Below, piece by piece: positions 18,158-27,025 of a stretch of DNA of 64,000 nucleotides. The stretch lies in contig JACTNB010000024.1 in NCBI GenBank assembly GCA_014584345.1, forward strand, positions 124,001 to 188,000, in the 5' to 3' direction. The DNA is from Planctomycetota bacterium. Lineage in GTDB: Bacteria > Planctomycetota > Planctomycetia > Planctomycetales > Planctomycetaceae. The stretch's first letter is position 1. Every line of letters begins with the position of its first letter. The notes under the pieces are model-generated. The model saw only the letters and a list, made by a program, of their open reading frames with translations. It was not told the DNA's origin and made no database searches. A program made the position numbers and the translations under genes.

Positions 18158-19252
18158 TCACATGCTTACCAGAAACTGCACCGCGACATATCCGAGGTAC
18201 ATCACCAGCAGAGGGCCCCCCATCCATCGTTCGAAATGCCCCTGTCGCGTCGCCTTGAAAATACAGAGACGAAAGTACGCCAGAATGAACAACATCGACG
18301 GAAGATGAATCAACAGAAAGAGTTCCGGAACGCGAGCTGTCGCGTCCACGATCGGCAGCGGGGCGGCGGTCGCAGCGGCGCCCGTGACGAACAGAATATT
18401 CAGGATGTCCGCCCCGACAATGTTACCCACCAACAGTTCCGGATGCCCCCGCCGAATCGCCGTTATCGCCACCACGAATTCCGGCAAGGAGGTGCCGATG
18501 GCCACCAGCGTGGCGGCAATCACCACCTGGGGGACTCCCAGCCGTTCTGCCCCCACCGTGACGGATTCGATGGTGAAATGGCCCGAAACGATGATCAAGG
18601 CCAGTCCCGCCAGCAGCAGCAACGATAGCGCCAGGGGACCCCGGGTTGTCACGTGCTCATCGGCCACATGGACCGGTTGACCAGGCTCCGCATGCAACGC
18701 AATGTTTTCCGTGACACCCATCAGCGGATTTTGGGGGTGTTGTCTGGCCCATCGCACGGAGATTGCCAGGTAAACCCCCAGCAGCAGTAGCAGAAACACA
18801 CCAGGGAGACGCCCCACGACCGCCGAGCTTCCCTGCAGAATCCAGAGCCCATAGCAGATGACCGCCAGCAGCACTCCCGAACCAAACTGCACCCAGCCCT
18901 GGCGATTCAATATGAATTTGTCGGCGGGCAACTGCGTGAGCAGACAACCCAGCCCGAATATTAGGGCCGTGTCGGCAATCACCGAACCGACTGCGTTTCC
19001 CAACGCCAGTCCGGCGTTTCCATTGATGGCAGCCATCACCGAAACGGCACATTCCGGTGTCGTGGTCCCCAGGGAGACGATCGTGGCTCCAATCACCACC
19101 TCGGGCAACCCCAGGCGAAACGCCAGGGCGGAGGCACTCCCCACCAGCCATTCCGCGCCCAACTGCAGGAAATACAGCCCCACTACGGCATATACGACAA
19201 GCAATCCAGAATGGGACTCCGCGAACCACTGATGAGGAATGAAATGTTCCAA
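18158..19252 (-). CDS. Calcium/sodium antiporter family protein (CaCA superfamily)
   Basis: Exchanges cations across the inner membrane; the YrbG/CaCA group exports Ca2+ against Na+. The two inverted alpha-repeats are clear: GATIVSLGTTTPECAVSV with GNAVGSVIADTALIFGLG in the first half, and IAATLVAIGTSLPEFVVAI with GNIVGADILNILFVTG in the second. Acidic residues in TPE and PEF coordinate the ion in this family. About ten membrane helices are separated by a polar loop around the middle. The start is uncertain: the frame is open to 19513. I chose TTG at 19252 (AGG about 10 bases upstream) because it gives a usual length of 364 and a short N-terminal tail. Confidence 0.88.
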   Translation of the reverse strand: MEHFIPHQWFAESHSGLLVVYAVVGLYFLQLGAEWLVGSASALAFRLGLPEVVIGATIVSLGTTTPECAVSVMAAINGNAGLALGNAVGSVIADTALIFGLGCLLTQLPADKFILNRQGWVQFGSGVLLAVICYGLWILQGSSAVVGRLPGVFLLLLLGVYLAISVRWARQHPQNPLMGVTENIALHAEPGQPVHVADEHVTTRGPLALSLLLLAGLALIIVSGHFTIESVTVGAERLGVPQVVIAATLVAIGTSLPEFVVAITAIRRGHPELLVGNIVGADILNILFVTGAAATAAPLPIVDATARVPELFLLIHLPSMLFILAYFRLCIFKATRQGHFERWMGGPLLVMYLGYVAVQFLVSM

Positions 19253-19914
19253 GGGACTCGTACCTGTTGTTAACGAACCTGTAACAAAACAAACAGACCC
19301 ACCACGACACACAGCGGGCCAGGGCCACCCTACGATCTGGGTGTCGAGCGCATTACAATACTGTATTTGACACTTAATTCCTACGCAGCCTGAATTCAGC
19401 CTCGCCCGCAAGTTTTTCCTGCCTGGCCGTTTCACGTGAAACACTGTACGTGAATAAAACAACGTCCCTCGACGCCACGGGATCAGGTCTTTTTCAGCGA
19501 ATCTGGACTCCACCCGGTTTTTCGCTGGTTCTATGACGGCATCGCCTCGGCCCGCGCTCAGCCAACGAGCCGAGAAGGAGCGGGAGCATGCTCGACTTGA
19601 GTTGAATTGGTACTTTTTTTCAAAAAAGTACCTGATTCAAACCGGACTTGCGAGAACTCGGCAAAGGTGTCATTGTATCGCTCTACATCTTACCTTCCCT
19701 TGACCTCCTCCGAGGTCCCCCCATTCCGGAAGAGCGAGCCAAGCCACGCACGGTTCGAATCCGGAACCCACAAGATCCCTCCCTCGTAAACGTCCCTTGT
19801 GATGCATGCCTGGCCTGTGACGTTCGTTGCGCCAGAGCAGACATTTCACGTATGTCTCATCAATATTGCACCCCCCCCAACTGAACTTTCCATTTCTGTT
19901 CAGGGAGTTTCTCC
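19253..19914. other. Divergent intergenic region, 662 bases
   Basis: Separates the antiporter (minus) from the Cys-rich protein (plus). It includes a perfect palindrome at 19609-19632. A sequence GGTTCGAATCC near 19750 resembles a tRNA T-loop, but its flanks do not form the stems of a tRNA. A plus-strand TTGACA occurs at 19376-19381 with a poor -10 and no nearby gene. Confidence 0.4.
19609..19632. repeat. Perfect 24-base palindrome with T/A arms
   Basis: Reads GGTAC, seven T, C, six A, GTACC: an 11-bp stem with a minimal loop. It lies between divergent genes, so a terminator role is less natural than a binding site or a cruciform-forming site. Confidence 0.6.
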
Positions 19915-20832
19915 ATGCGTTTGCCTGTCCTGCTGACCATTGCGCTCTCCGTGTTAGCCCTCACTCTGGAACAAAGTGCCGTTCATGGGCAGTTGTTCCC
20001 GGGAATCGGTAGCGGTTGCCTGGGCTGTGCCTCGGGCTGCAACAATTGCCTGCCGCCTCGGTTCGCGCGACGCATGTGTCGCCGCTGCATGCGGCCGAAC
20101 TGTGCCTGTCCCCCGGTGATGGCACCGGCTCCTTGCGCGCCGGTTTGCCCCACGTATACGACTCGGATGCATCCCCGACGCGTCGTCAGCTTTGAAATGG
20201 TTCCCCGCACGATTTGTCGACGGGAAGCGTACTGTGAAACTATCCCCGTAACGACCTACCGCCAGGTGGTGGTCACGGTTCCGCAGACCGAATACCGTAA
20301 TGTGTTGCGTCACCAGATGGTGTCGCAGCAGGTCATGGTCCCACGTCGGCGAGTGTCCACGGTTTGGGAACCGCGTATGCACCGAAGCTTCGCCCCGGTT
20401 TGCCCGCCCGTGATGTCGCCTCCCATGCCGGTTTATACCGATGGCTGCGTGGATCATGGGGGAAGTACGGTATTTCACGGCGGCCCCTCGTTCGGCCAAA
20501 TCTCTCCGATGCACGAAATGGCTCCCATGCCCGCCATGCAGGATTTTCATGCCCCGTTGACGGTCCCCCAGCCCCCCGTGATGAGTACTCCCTCGGGGCA
20601 GCCGCTCGTACCCAAGCCCAGCGAGGAACCGACGTTCCGTCCCACGGTGCCCGACGATTCCCAGTCGTACTACAGTCCCTGGCAAACGGTTCCTTCCCGT
20701 GGGCACTATTTCGAAAAGACGGTCGATGGCAACGACTATCGCACACTGACTGAAACGCCCGGATTGGCGGAAGAAACGTCTAAATTTGTTCCCGTTCCGT
20801 CGGCCAGTACCGTCTGGCAATACCGTCGCTGA
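19915..20832 (+). CDS. Secreted Cys/Pro/Met-rich protein with YTV-like segments
   Basis: 305 residues; AGGGAG precedes the ATG by seven bases. A signal peptide (RLPVLLTIALSVLALTLEQSAVHG) leads into a region with many cysteines (GCLGCASGCNNC, MCRRCMRPNCAC). The middle carries short repeated elements such as VPRTICRREAY, TTYRQVVVTVPQTEYR and VSQQVMVPRRR. These resemble the YTV-type repeats found in planctomycete surface proteins, although here they are few. The C-terminal third is Pro/Ser/Met-rich and low in complexity. Cysteines in an exported protein suggest disulfides or cross-linking in the protein-rich planctomycete wall. Structural envelope role is inference. Confidence 0.7.
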   Translation: MRLPVLLTIALSVLALTLEQSAVHGQLFPGIGSGCLGCASGCNNCLPPRFARRMCRRCMRPNCACPPVMAPAPCAPVCPTYTTRMHPRRVVSFEMVPRTICRREAYCETIPVTTYRQVVVTVPQTEYRNVLRHQMVSQQVMVPRRRVSTVWEPRMHRSFAPVCPPVMSPPMPVYTDGCVDHGGSTVFHGGPSFGQISPMHEMAPMPAMQDFHAPLTVPQPPVMSTPSGQPLVPKPSEEPTFRPTVPDDSQSYYSPWQTVPSRGHYFEKTVDGNDYRTLTETPGLAEETSKFVPVPSASTVWQYRR

Positions 20833-20870
20833 TCCTCAGGGGTTGCTCGGACACCTGCGGGGAATCGCGA

Positions 20871-21941
20871 TTACAGCAGCTCGTGCAGCTTCTGGTCCCG
20901 TATCGCCTCGATCAGGTGTTTGATTGCATTTTCATCCTGTTTGTCCGCGACCAGCGTGGCGTCCGGAGTATGCACCACAATGCAATTGCGGATGCCCAGG
21001 GTCGCAATCAGATGATCGTCCGTGGAACGAACGATGGTGTCGTGCGTATCCACCGCAACATGTTTCCCCAACAGGGTATTTCCATTCGCATCGATACCAC
21101 ATAGGCGATGCAGCGCCTGCCAGCTCCCCACATCGTCCCAGGCAAAGGTCGCCTCGACCACCGCAATGTGACTGGCCCGTTCCAGCACGGCGTAATCGAT
21201 GGAGATCCCCGGGCAGGCGGCAAATTCCCTCGCAAGAACGGCAGCGTAATCCAAGCCACCGATGGCCGAGGAGACCGCTTGCAAGTGCGCGTGGAGTGCC
21301 GGTTCATGCGTCCGCAGGGCTTCGAGAATGGTGCCTGCCTGCCACACGAAAATCCCGCAATTCCAGAAGAAGGTGCCTCGCCGAAGATAGTCGGTGGCGG
21401 TCTCGTGGTTCGGCTTTTCGCGAAAACCCTGCACCCGGTAGACCCCCGACACGGCCAAAGGCTCGGCTCGTTCGATATACCCGAAGCCCGTCGAAGGAAA
21501 CGTGGGGGGGATCCCGAACAACGCCAGCGTCCGCTCGTCGTCATTGACGATCGCCTCGGCTGTCCGGACGGCGCGCTGAAATTCCTCCACGGGTTGGATC
21601 ACATGATCGGCGGGCATCACCAGCATGCGTGCCTCGGGATCACGCTTCAGCAGATGCAGGGCAGCCAGGCCGATGCAGGGGGCTGTGTTTCGCGCTACAG
21701 GCTCCGACAGAAACTGATCCGCAGGCAGTTCCGGCAGTTGGCTTCGAGTTGCTTCCATCTGCCGTTCGTTGGTTACCACCCAGATCCGTGTCGGTTCGAT
21801 CAACCCCCGACAGCGATCCACTGCCTGCTGAATCATGGTCCGCTCCCCCGCCAGACGCAGCAGCTGCTTGGGGGTTTCGGTACGACTGAGCGGCCAGAAT
21901 CGCGTACCACTTCCACCCGCCATGATCACCGCATGCAGCAT
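20871..21941 (-). CDS. manC: Mannose-1-phosphate guanylyltransferase
   Basis: Forms GDP-mannose from mannose-1-phosphate and GTP, supplying glycans and glycoconjugates. VIMAGGSGTRFWPLSRTETPKQ at the N-terminus is the nucleotidyltransferase signature, with the pyrophosphorylase lysine in TPKQ. MPADHVI, GFGYIERAEP and FREKP, and FFWNCGIFVWQ are further family motifs. The ATG at 21941 is chosen for GGAGGAG five bases upstream; the frame is open to 22025. At 356 residues it has only the transferase part and lacks the C-terminal cupin phosphomannose isomerase found in longer bifunctional ManC/AlgA proteins. Monocistronic on the minus strand. Confidence 0.92.
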   Translation of the reverse strand: MLHAVIMAGGSGTRFWPLSRTETPKQLLRLAGERTMIQQAVDRCRGLIEPTRIWVVTNERQMEATRSQLPELPADQFLSEPVARNTAPCIGLAALHLLKRDPEARMLVMPADHVIQPVEEFQRAVRTAEAIVNDDERTLALFGIPPTFPSTGFGYIERAEPLAVSGVYRVQGFREKPNHETATDYLRRGTFFWNCGIFVWQAGTILEALRTHEPALHAHLQAVSSAIGGLDYAAVLAREFAACPGISIDYAVLERASHIAVVEATFAWDDVGSWQALHRLCGIDANGNTLLGKHVAVDTHDTIVRSTDDHLIATLGIRNCIVVHTPDATLVADKQDENAIKHLIEAIRDQKLHELL

Positions 21942-22243
21942 CGTGTCTCCTCCAGGAATGGTTCTCAGCCGTATAATATTGTCAGAGCCCGAAACGGGAT
22001 CGCCGAGGTTGATTGTACGAATCACGCCCGCCGGGATGCGGGACTGGCTGGAGTCATCAGCCTAACAGGGCATGCCCGGAATTGAAGTGGACTCCCGGTG
22101 GTGTACTCGGAGACCACGCTCGCTTAGCCTGCCCCCTCCTTGCAGCGTCCAGTTTACAGAAATGGTTCGTAACATGCTTTTCCCCCGGCAACTTTGGGAA
22201 GCGGGCGTGCCGCATCTGCATGGCGAAATCGCGGACTTCCCTT
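21942..22243. other. Intergenic region, 302 bases
   Basis: Between moaA and manC on the minus strand. TATTAT/TATAC-like sequence occurs at about 21967-21976, near the manC start, without a good -35. No gene or clear hairpin seen. Confidence 0.4.
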
Positions 22244-23245
22244 TCAGCCTCCGATGGCATGCATGGGACGCGCCGGCTGCAGGAATTGCCGCGAATTGAT
22301 TTCGTGCCCAGGCCCCTTGGCCTGAATGCAGCCGAGAACCTGTTGCAACAATTGCTCGTCCGTCGCACCGGCTCGCAGCAGGTCCCGCAGGTCCGTTTCC
22401 TCCAGGCTGAACAGGCAATTTCGGAGTTTACCATCGGCTGTCAAACGGAAGCGATTGCAGGAACCGCAAAATGGTTCGCTGACGGATGCAATGAAGCCGA
22501 CACGGCCCCGGCCATCCGCAAAGCAGTACGTGCTGGCGGGCAGTTGCGGGTCTCTACCTGGCTCGGGAATTAACGGACCGAATTCCTCCGCCAGAATCCG
22601 GCGAAGGGTCGCCGCCGGTAGTACCTTCTCACGCTCCCAGGCCTGATCGGCATCGAGAGGCATGTACTCAATAAACCGGACCTCGATCCCGGTCTCTCTC
22701 GCCAGGTTCGCCAGCGGCAGGATATCGGCTTCCGTCAACCCACGAATCGCCACCGCATTGATTTTGATCGGCTCGAAACCGATCGCGCGGGCCAACTGAA
22801 TACCATCCAGCACTCGTTCCAGCGAATCGCGGCGGGCAATCTGCTGAAATCGCGTGGCATCCAGGGTATCCAGGCTGATGTTAATCCGCCGCAATCCCGC
22901 CTGATACAAGGGCTCTGCAAATCGATCGAGCAGGATGCCGTTGGTCGTCAGGGCCAGATCGTCCAGGCCGGGAATCTGCTTCAATTGACGGATTAGCAGA
23001 GGCAAATCCTGCCGGACCAGCGGCTCACCCCCGGTGACCCGGATCTTGTGAACGCCACAACGTGAAGCGAGCAAGCGGGCGAGTCGCGTGATTTCCTCGA
23101 ACGACAGTAACTCGGCACGCGGCAAGTAGTGGACGTCTTCTATCGGCATGCAATAGAAACACCGCAAATTGCAGCGATCTGTCACGCTGATACGCAAATT
23201 CGTGTGCGCTCGTCCGAAATGGTCAACAAGAGGAAGGGAGCTCAT
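22244..23245 (-). CDS. moaA: GTP 3',8-cyclase (molybdenum cofactor synthesis protein A)
   Basis: Radical-SAM enzyme that converts GTP to 3',8-cyclo-GTP, first step of molybdopterin synthesis. The SAM cluster motif is Cys25-x3-Cys29-x2-Cys32 (DRCNLRCFYC). VTGGEPLVR and SLDTLDATRF follow as in the family. The second 4Fe-4S cluster comes from FCGSCNRFRLTADGKLRNC. The C-terminal tail ends in a Gly-Gly (MHAIGG) as needed for activity. Length 333 is normal. moaC, moaD and moaE are not adjacent, so the rest of the pathway must be elsewhere. Confidence 0.95.
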   Translation of the reverse strand: MSSLPLVDHFGRAHTNLRISVTDRCNLRCFYCMPIEDVHYLPRAELLSFEEITRLARLLASRCGVHKIRVTGGEPLVRQDLPLLIRQLKQIPGLDDLALTTNGILLDRFAEPLYQAGLRRINISLDTLDATRFQQIARRDSLERVLDGIQLARAIGFEPIKINAVAIRGLTEADILPLANLARETGIEVRFIEYMPLDADQAWEREKVLPAATLRRILAEEFGPLIPEPGRDPQLPASTYCFADGRGRVGFIASVSEPFCGSCNRFRLTADGKLRNCLFSLEETDLRDLLRAGATDEQLLQQVLGCIQAKGPGHEINSRQFLQPARPMHAIGG

Positions 23246-23609
23246 CCCTTTGTTCTACCAGCGTTTGCCCATCAATACAAATCTAATCCGGCAGGGGGCT
23301 CAGTTCGCGGAATCGGGACGGAATGGTGGAATTTAGCGACCGCGCAGCAAAAAACCCTCGGCGAGCAACTCCATTATCGTGGTGCAGCGAAAAAAACTGA
23401 ATTCGCAGAGTGGGTCAGGCTGCTTTTCAGGGGACCATTGCTGCACAGACACGGCTCATCCGAGGGTCTGGCTGGTTTGTAACGTCAGGCTGACGTTGAT
23501 TAAATTGTTAAGCAATGAGCGTGCCAATGGAGAGAAAAGTTGGGCCAGCCACTGGAATTCTATGTGCAATCTCAAATTCGACAGGATTGTCACTGTCTAC
23601 CTCGCCTTT

Positions 23610-23631
23610 TGAGGGGTAGATGAGGGGTAGG
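23610..23631 (+). promoter_or_regulatory. Tandem 11-bp direct repeat (operator-like)
   Basis: TGAGGGGTAGA at 23610-23620 is followed directly by TGAGGGGTAGG at 23621-23631: ten of eleven positions identical, spaced by one DNA helical turn. This is the geometry of a site for a protein that binds the same face twice. About 233 bases upstream of the activator start. Confidence 0.45.
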
Positions 23632-23712
23632 TAACGGAAAATCGGGGCAGTTTTTCCTGCTTGGATCAGAAAATTCTGTCTGTGTGGCGCCGGAAAACTC
23701 GATCCGTTTTTT

Positions 23713-23777
23713 TCGGCGCACGAGTCGGCGCTTGATTCGGCGCCGATTTCCGCCCACAATGAGACTTCCGTCGGCGC
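23713..23777 (+). promoter_or_regulatory. TCGGCGC iteron-like array upstream of the sigma-54 activator
   Basis: TCGGCGC occurs at 23713-23719, 23725-23731 and 23737-23743, an exact 12-bp period. A fourth exact copy is at 23771-23777, out of phase. Spacers (ACGAG, TTGAT) are unrelated. The array ends 87 bases before the ATG of the activator gene, where upstream activator or repressor sites are often found. Confidence 0.5.
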
Positions 23778-23863
23778 GCCGAGAACGGTCTTCCGCCTGT
23801 GACTTGGATCGATTTTCAACCTTGACGGCCTGAACGCATGAACCTAAATCAAGGTGCTTGTCT

Positions 23864-26800
23864 ATGAAACCTCAGCAACGTCTCTATTCTCGTGCTGTCG
23901 CGAGTAGTGCCGCGGCGTTTCTGATAATCTATTGCACAGGCGTGCTGTTTTACGTCTCCACCAGTGCGGATCTGGGAATACGCTGTCTGTTAACAAACGA
24001 TCGGACAGACCTGGTGGGAGTGCAGGTTCGCCAGGTGAACTTGCGAGCGGTGGGAGGATTGCCCGGGCATTTCGGGACCAGTCCGGAACCGGGTGATCTC
24101 ATCGTGCGGATAGGAAACCGCGAGATTCACACGTTTGCGGATTTTGCCGATTCCCTTGCGGATTTGCGCGCGGAGTTTCGGCGTGCCTCAACCTACGGCA
24201 GCCGGGTGGAAGGGGCCAACCCCCTGGACATCGATCGCTACGCGTCCCTCCCCCCCGTGATTGAATACTATGCACCTTCTGGCGGGCGTGCCAGCGAGGA
24301 ACCGGCTGCACAAGCGAAGGATTCGAGTGCCCAAGGGGTGGCTGTCCCCGGCAGGGAAGGGCAATCTGGCCGGTATGTACGCGTCGAATATCTTCCGTCG
24401 GCAGGGGGGGAGCCTCGCAAAGTCTGGTTGAGAATTCAGACGTTGCCGGTTCTGGAAGTCATTCTGTCGATTCTTTGGTGTTTGCTGGAACTGGGCATCT
24501 TCGCGGTTGCGGCCTTGTCGTTGTGTCATCGTCCCAGTGATCGTGCGGCCCGTTTGTTCTTCGCCCTCAGCTTGGTCACCTTACCCGCGTTCGTGGGGGC
24601 TTATCACTGGTGGGTGATTGCAGCCAATCCCTTTTTGACAGGCCCGTACGTGATCTGCGCGATCCTGTTGCCCGTGGTGACGTTGCATTTCTATCTGAAT
24701 TATCCGGCGCGACACTGGTTGAGGGTGCGCGGGGGCCTGCTGCTGCTGGGCTTCTTGTATAGTCTGCCCGTGTTGATGATCGTGTCGTTGACCTTTCTGC
24801 TGTCGACTTCCTACTCGGCCCGGTATGTGGCGGGGTTGAGTGGCTTTCAGCCGCTGTTGTTGTACTGGGTACGGCAGGCAGTCGACATTTACATTGTGGT
24901 CTCGTTGGGTTATTTCGCGGCCAGCGTGTATTGCATGTTCGACAACTATCGCAATTGTCAGCAGATTTCTGAACGAAAACAGATGCAATGGATCTTGGTG
25001 GCGGCGCTCGCAGCGACGCCGTTGGTGCTCTACGCGGTCTATTTATCTTTCGCCGACCGCGTGGGGCTGGCACTGGGGCGCGGCCGGATTCCCATGGTCA
25101 TTGTCAGCCTGCTATTCATGACGGCATACGCGATTGGCATTTTGCGGTATCGCCTGATGTTGCTCGAACAGATGGTCAGTCGGCATACGCTGTACCTGGC
25201 ACTGAGCCAACTGGTGACGCTGATGTACAGCGTGCTGATTGCGGTCGGGAGCTTGCTGACGGTGTATCGCGGGCTCTCGGTGCCGGAACAGCTCGTCCCC
25301 TTGTTTCTGATTTTTATTGTCATGATTTTCGCCCTGGGATGGTTGCGCGATAAGGCACAGCAAATGCTGGATCGCCAATTCTTCCGGGAAAAGTATCGCC
25401 TGGACCGGGCGATGCAACAGATGAACCTGGTGGTGGCGCAGGTTGCCGACGTGCGTACCCTGGCCGATCACATGCTCCGTTCCTGTCGCGAAGTATTGCA
25501 ACTGAGATTCAGCGCGCTGTATCTGCGGGACGGTCGCAGTCCGCAATTTGACCTGGTCTGCGCGGTGGGAGGGCGGAATCTGCCTCCACGGTTGCAGCTC
25601 GATGAGGATTCCGAATCGCTATTGAAACAATCCGGGTCCTGTCAGCGGATTCTGGGCGCGCTCAAGGGAAACGCCCCCTTGCTGCAACAACTGCATCGGC
25701 AGTTGAACTCCCAGTTGATGCACGGATTCGAAGTGGATGGGCGTGTCACGGGGTTGGTCGTGCTCGGCGCTAAATCCTCTTCCTTGCCCTTTACCGCGGA
25801 AGACACCACGTTTGTGACGGCCATTGGCCAAATGACGGGCGTGGCTCTGCAATGCGTGCGCGTGCAGCAGAACGTCTCGCGCATGGACGGCATCCTGCAG
25901 GAGAAGATCCGAAAGATCGAATCCCAGGAAAGGCAAATTGCCATCCTGAGGAATCAGCTTTCGGAGGGGCGGGAATTGGCGCGGGAACCGCAGTTGGCGG
26001 CAGAGGTCAAGTCCTTCGATCTCGGGTTGATTCGCGGCAGAAGTCGGGCCTTGGCGCAGGTGTTGAATTCCGCGCGGAAGGTGGCGGGCAGTGACAGTTC
26101 CGTGCTGATTCGCGGGGAAAGCGGCACCGGCAAGGAACTGCTGGCAACCGCCTTGCATCGAAACAGCAAACGAGGGGAAGGGCCGCTGATCAGCGTGAAT
26201 TGCGCTGCACTCTCGCCTGCCTTGCTGGAGAGTGAATTGTTTGGCCATGTGAAGGGGGCTTTCACGGGTGCCTACCGCGATACGGCGGGTCGATTTCAAC
26301 TCGCGGACGGAGGCACCTTGTTCCTGGACGAAATCGGCGATGTTTCGCCGGACATGCAGGTGAAGCTGTTGCGCGTGCTGCAGGAACGGAAGTTCGAACC
26401 CGTGGGAGGCCGGGAATCGATTTCCGTGGATGTTCGATTGATCGCGGCGACACATCAGAATCTCGAACAGTTGATGCGCGAGGGAAAATTTCGCGAGGAC
26501 CTGTACTACCGCCTCAACGTCATCACGCTGCAGCTTCCTCCCCTGCGCGAACGCAAGGAAGACATCTTCGACCTGGCCTTGACGTTCCTGAACGATGCCG
26601 CCGAAAAGGCCGGCAAGTCGATACGCGATATCGACGATCTCGCGTTTCGCGCGCTGATGAATTATCACTGGCCGGGAAATATCCGGGAATTGCACAATGC
26701 GATTCAGCGGGCGGTCGTGCTGGCGGAATCCGACTGCCTGCAGCTGGAAAACCTCCCCCTCGAAGTGCAACGGGCAGAGTTCACCGATTTTCACGAGTCC

Positions 26801-27025
26801 GCCGACAATTCATTCACCGCGGGAACCGCGGAAAGATCGGTCCGCAAGCTCGCGCGCCCCGCCGGTCGGCAGACCCGGGAATCGCACGAAAACCAGGAGG
26901 CACACGAGCAACAGTGGCTCGCGGACGCATTGCAAAAATGCGAGGGAAACAAGGCCCAAGCCGCCCGCCTGCTCGGCTTGCCCCGCAGCACCTTCTACAG
27001 CAAGCTCAAGAAATACAACTTGTGA
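23864..27025 (+). CDS. Membrane-anchored sigma-54-dependent transcriptional activator (PDZ-like, multi-TM, GAF, AAA+, Fis HTH)
   Basis: 1053 residues from the ATG at 23864 (AAGGTG seven bases upstream; an in-frame TTG at 23858 is less likely). Order: one membrane helix at about 15-33; an extracytoplasmic part with a PDZ-like stretch (PGDLIVRIGNREIHTF); about seven membrane helices at 192-500; a GAF-like domain at about 530-665; a coiled coil; then a complete AAA+ domain with Walker A GESGTGKE (751-758 region), GAFTGA at 798-803, Walker B GTLFLDEIGD, and a Fis-type helix-turn-helix at the C-terminus (NKAQAARLLGLPRSTFYSKL). GAFTGA is the loop that contacts sigma-54, so this should open sigma-54 promoters. 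Most such activators are soluble; here sensing and DNA binding sit in one integral membrane chain. Signal unknown. Repeats upstream suggest autoregulation (inference). Confidence 0.9.
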   Translation: MKPQQRLYSRAVASSAAAFLIIYCTGVLFYVSTSADLGIRCLLTNDRTDLVGVQVRQVNLRAVGGLPGHFGTSPEPGDLIVRIGNREIHTFADFADSLADLRAEFRRASTYGSRVEGANPLDIDRYASLPPVIEYYAPSGGRASEEPAAQAKDSSAQGVAVPGREGQSGRYVRVEYLPSAGGEPRKVWLRIQTLPVLEVILSILWCLLELGIFAVAALSLCHRPSDRAARLFFALSLVTLPAFVGAYHWWVIAANPFLTGPYVICAILLPVVTLHFYLNYPARHWLRVRGGLLLLGFLYSLPVLMIVSLTFLLSTSYSARYVAGLSGFQPLLLYWVRQAVDIYIVVSLGYFAASVYCMFDNYRNCQQISERKQMQWILVAALAATPLVLYAVYLSFADRVGLALGRGRIPMVIVSLLFMTAYAIGILRYRLMLLEQMVSRHTLYLALSQLVTLMYSVLIAVGSLLTVYRGLSVPEQLVPLFLIFIVMIFALGWLRDKAQQMLDRQFFREKYRLDRAMQQMNLVVAQVADVRTLADHMLRSCREVLQLRFSALYLRDGRSPQFDLVCAVGGRNLPPRLQLDEDSESLLKQSGSCQRILGALKGNAPLLQQLHRQLNSQLMHGFEVDGRVTGLVVLGAKSSSLPFTAEDTTFVTAIGQMTGVALQCVRVQQNVSRMDGILQEKIRKIESQERQIAILRNQLSEGRELAREPQLAAEVKSFDLGLIRGRSRALAQVLNSARKVAGSDSSVLIRGESGTGKELLATALHRNSKRGEGPLISVNCAALSPALLESELFGHVKGAFTGAYRDTAGRFQLADGGTLFLDEIGDVSPDMQVKLLRVLQERKFEPVGGRESISVDVRLIAATHQNLEQLMREGKFREDLYYRLNVITLQLPPLRERKEDIFDLALTFLNDAAEKAGKSIRDIDDLAFRALMNYHWPGNIRELHNAIQRAVVLAESDCLQLENLPLEVQRAEFTDFHESADNSFTAGTAERSVRKLARPAGRQTRESHENQEAHEQQWLADALQKCEGNKAQAARLLGLPRSTFYSKLKKYNL

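Larger units (their letters stand above)
23246..23863. other. Divergent regulatory region, 618 bases
   Basis: Lies between moaA (minus) and the membrane sigma-54 activator (plus). It contains two repeat structures described separately: a tandem pair of TGAGGGGTAG boxes at 23610-23631 and a TCGGCGC array at 23713-23743 with an extra copy at 23771-23777. No coding frame with a ribosome binding site. Confidence 0.6.

Noticed and set aside
19740..19770. GGTTCGAATCC as the T-arm of a tRNA
   Set aside because: The flanking bases do not form a 5-bp T-stem and no acceptor or anticodon arm is found.
23822..23850. TTGACG-N17-TAAATC as promoter of the sigma-54 activator
   Set aside because: The transcript would start after or within the ribosome binding site at 23851-23856; the -10 is poor.
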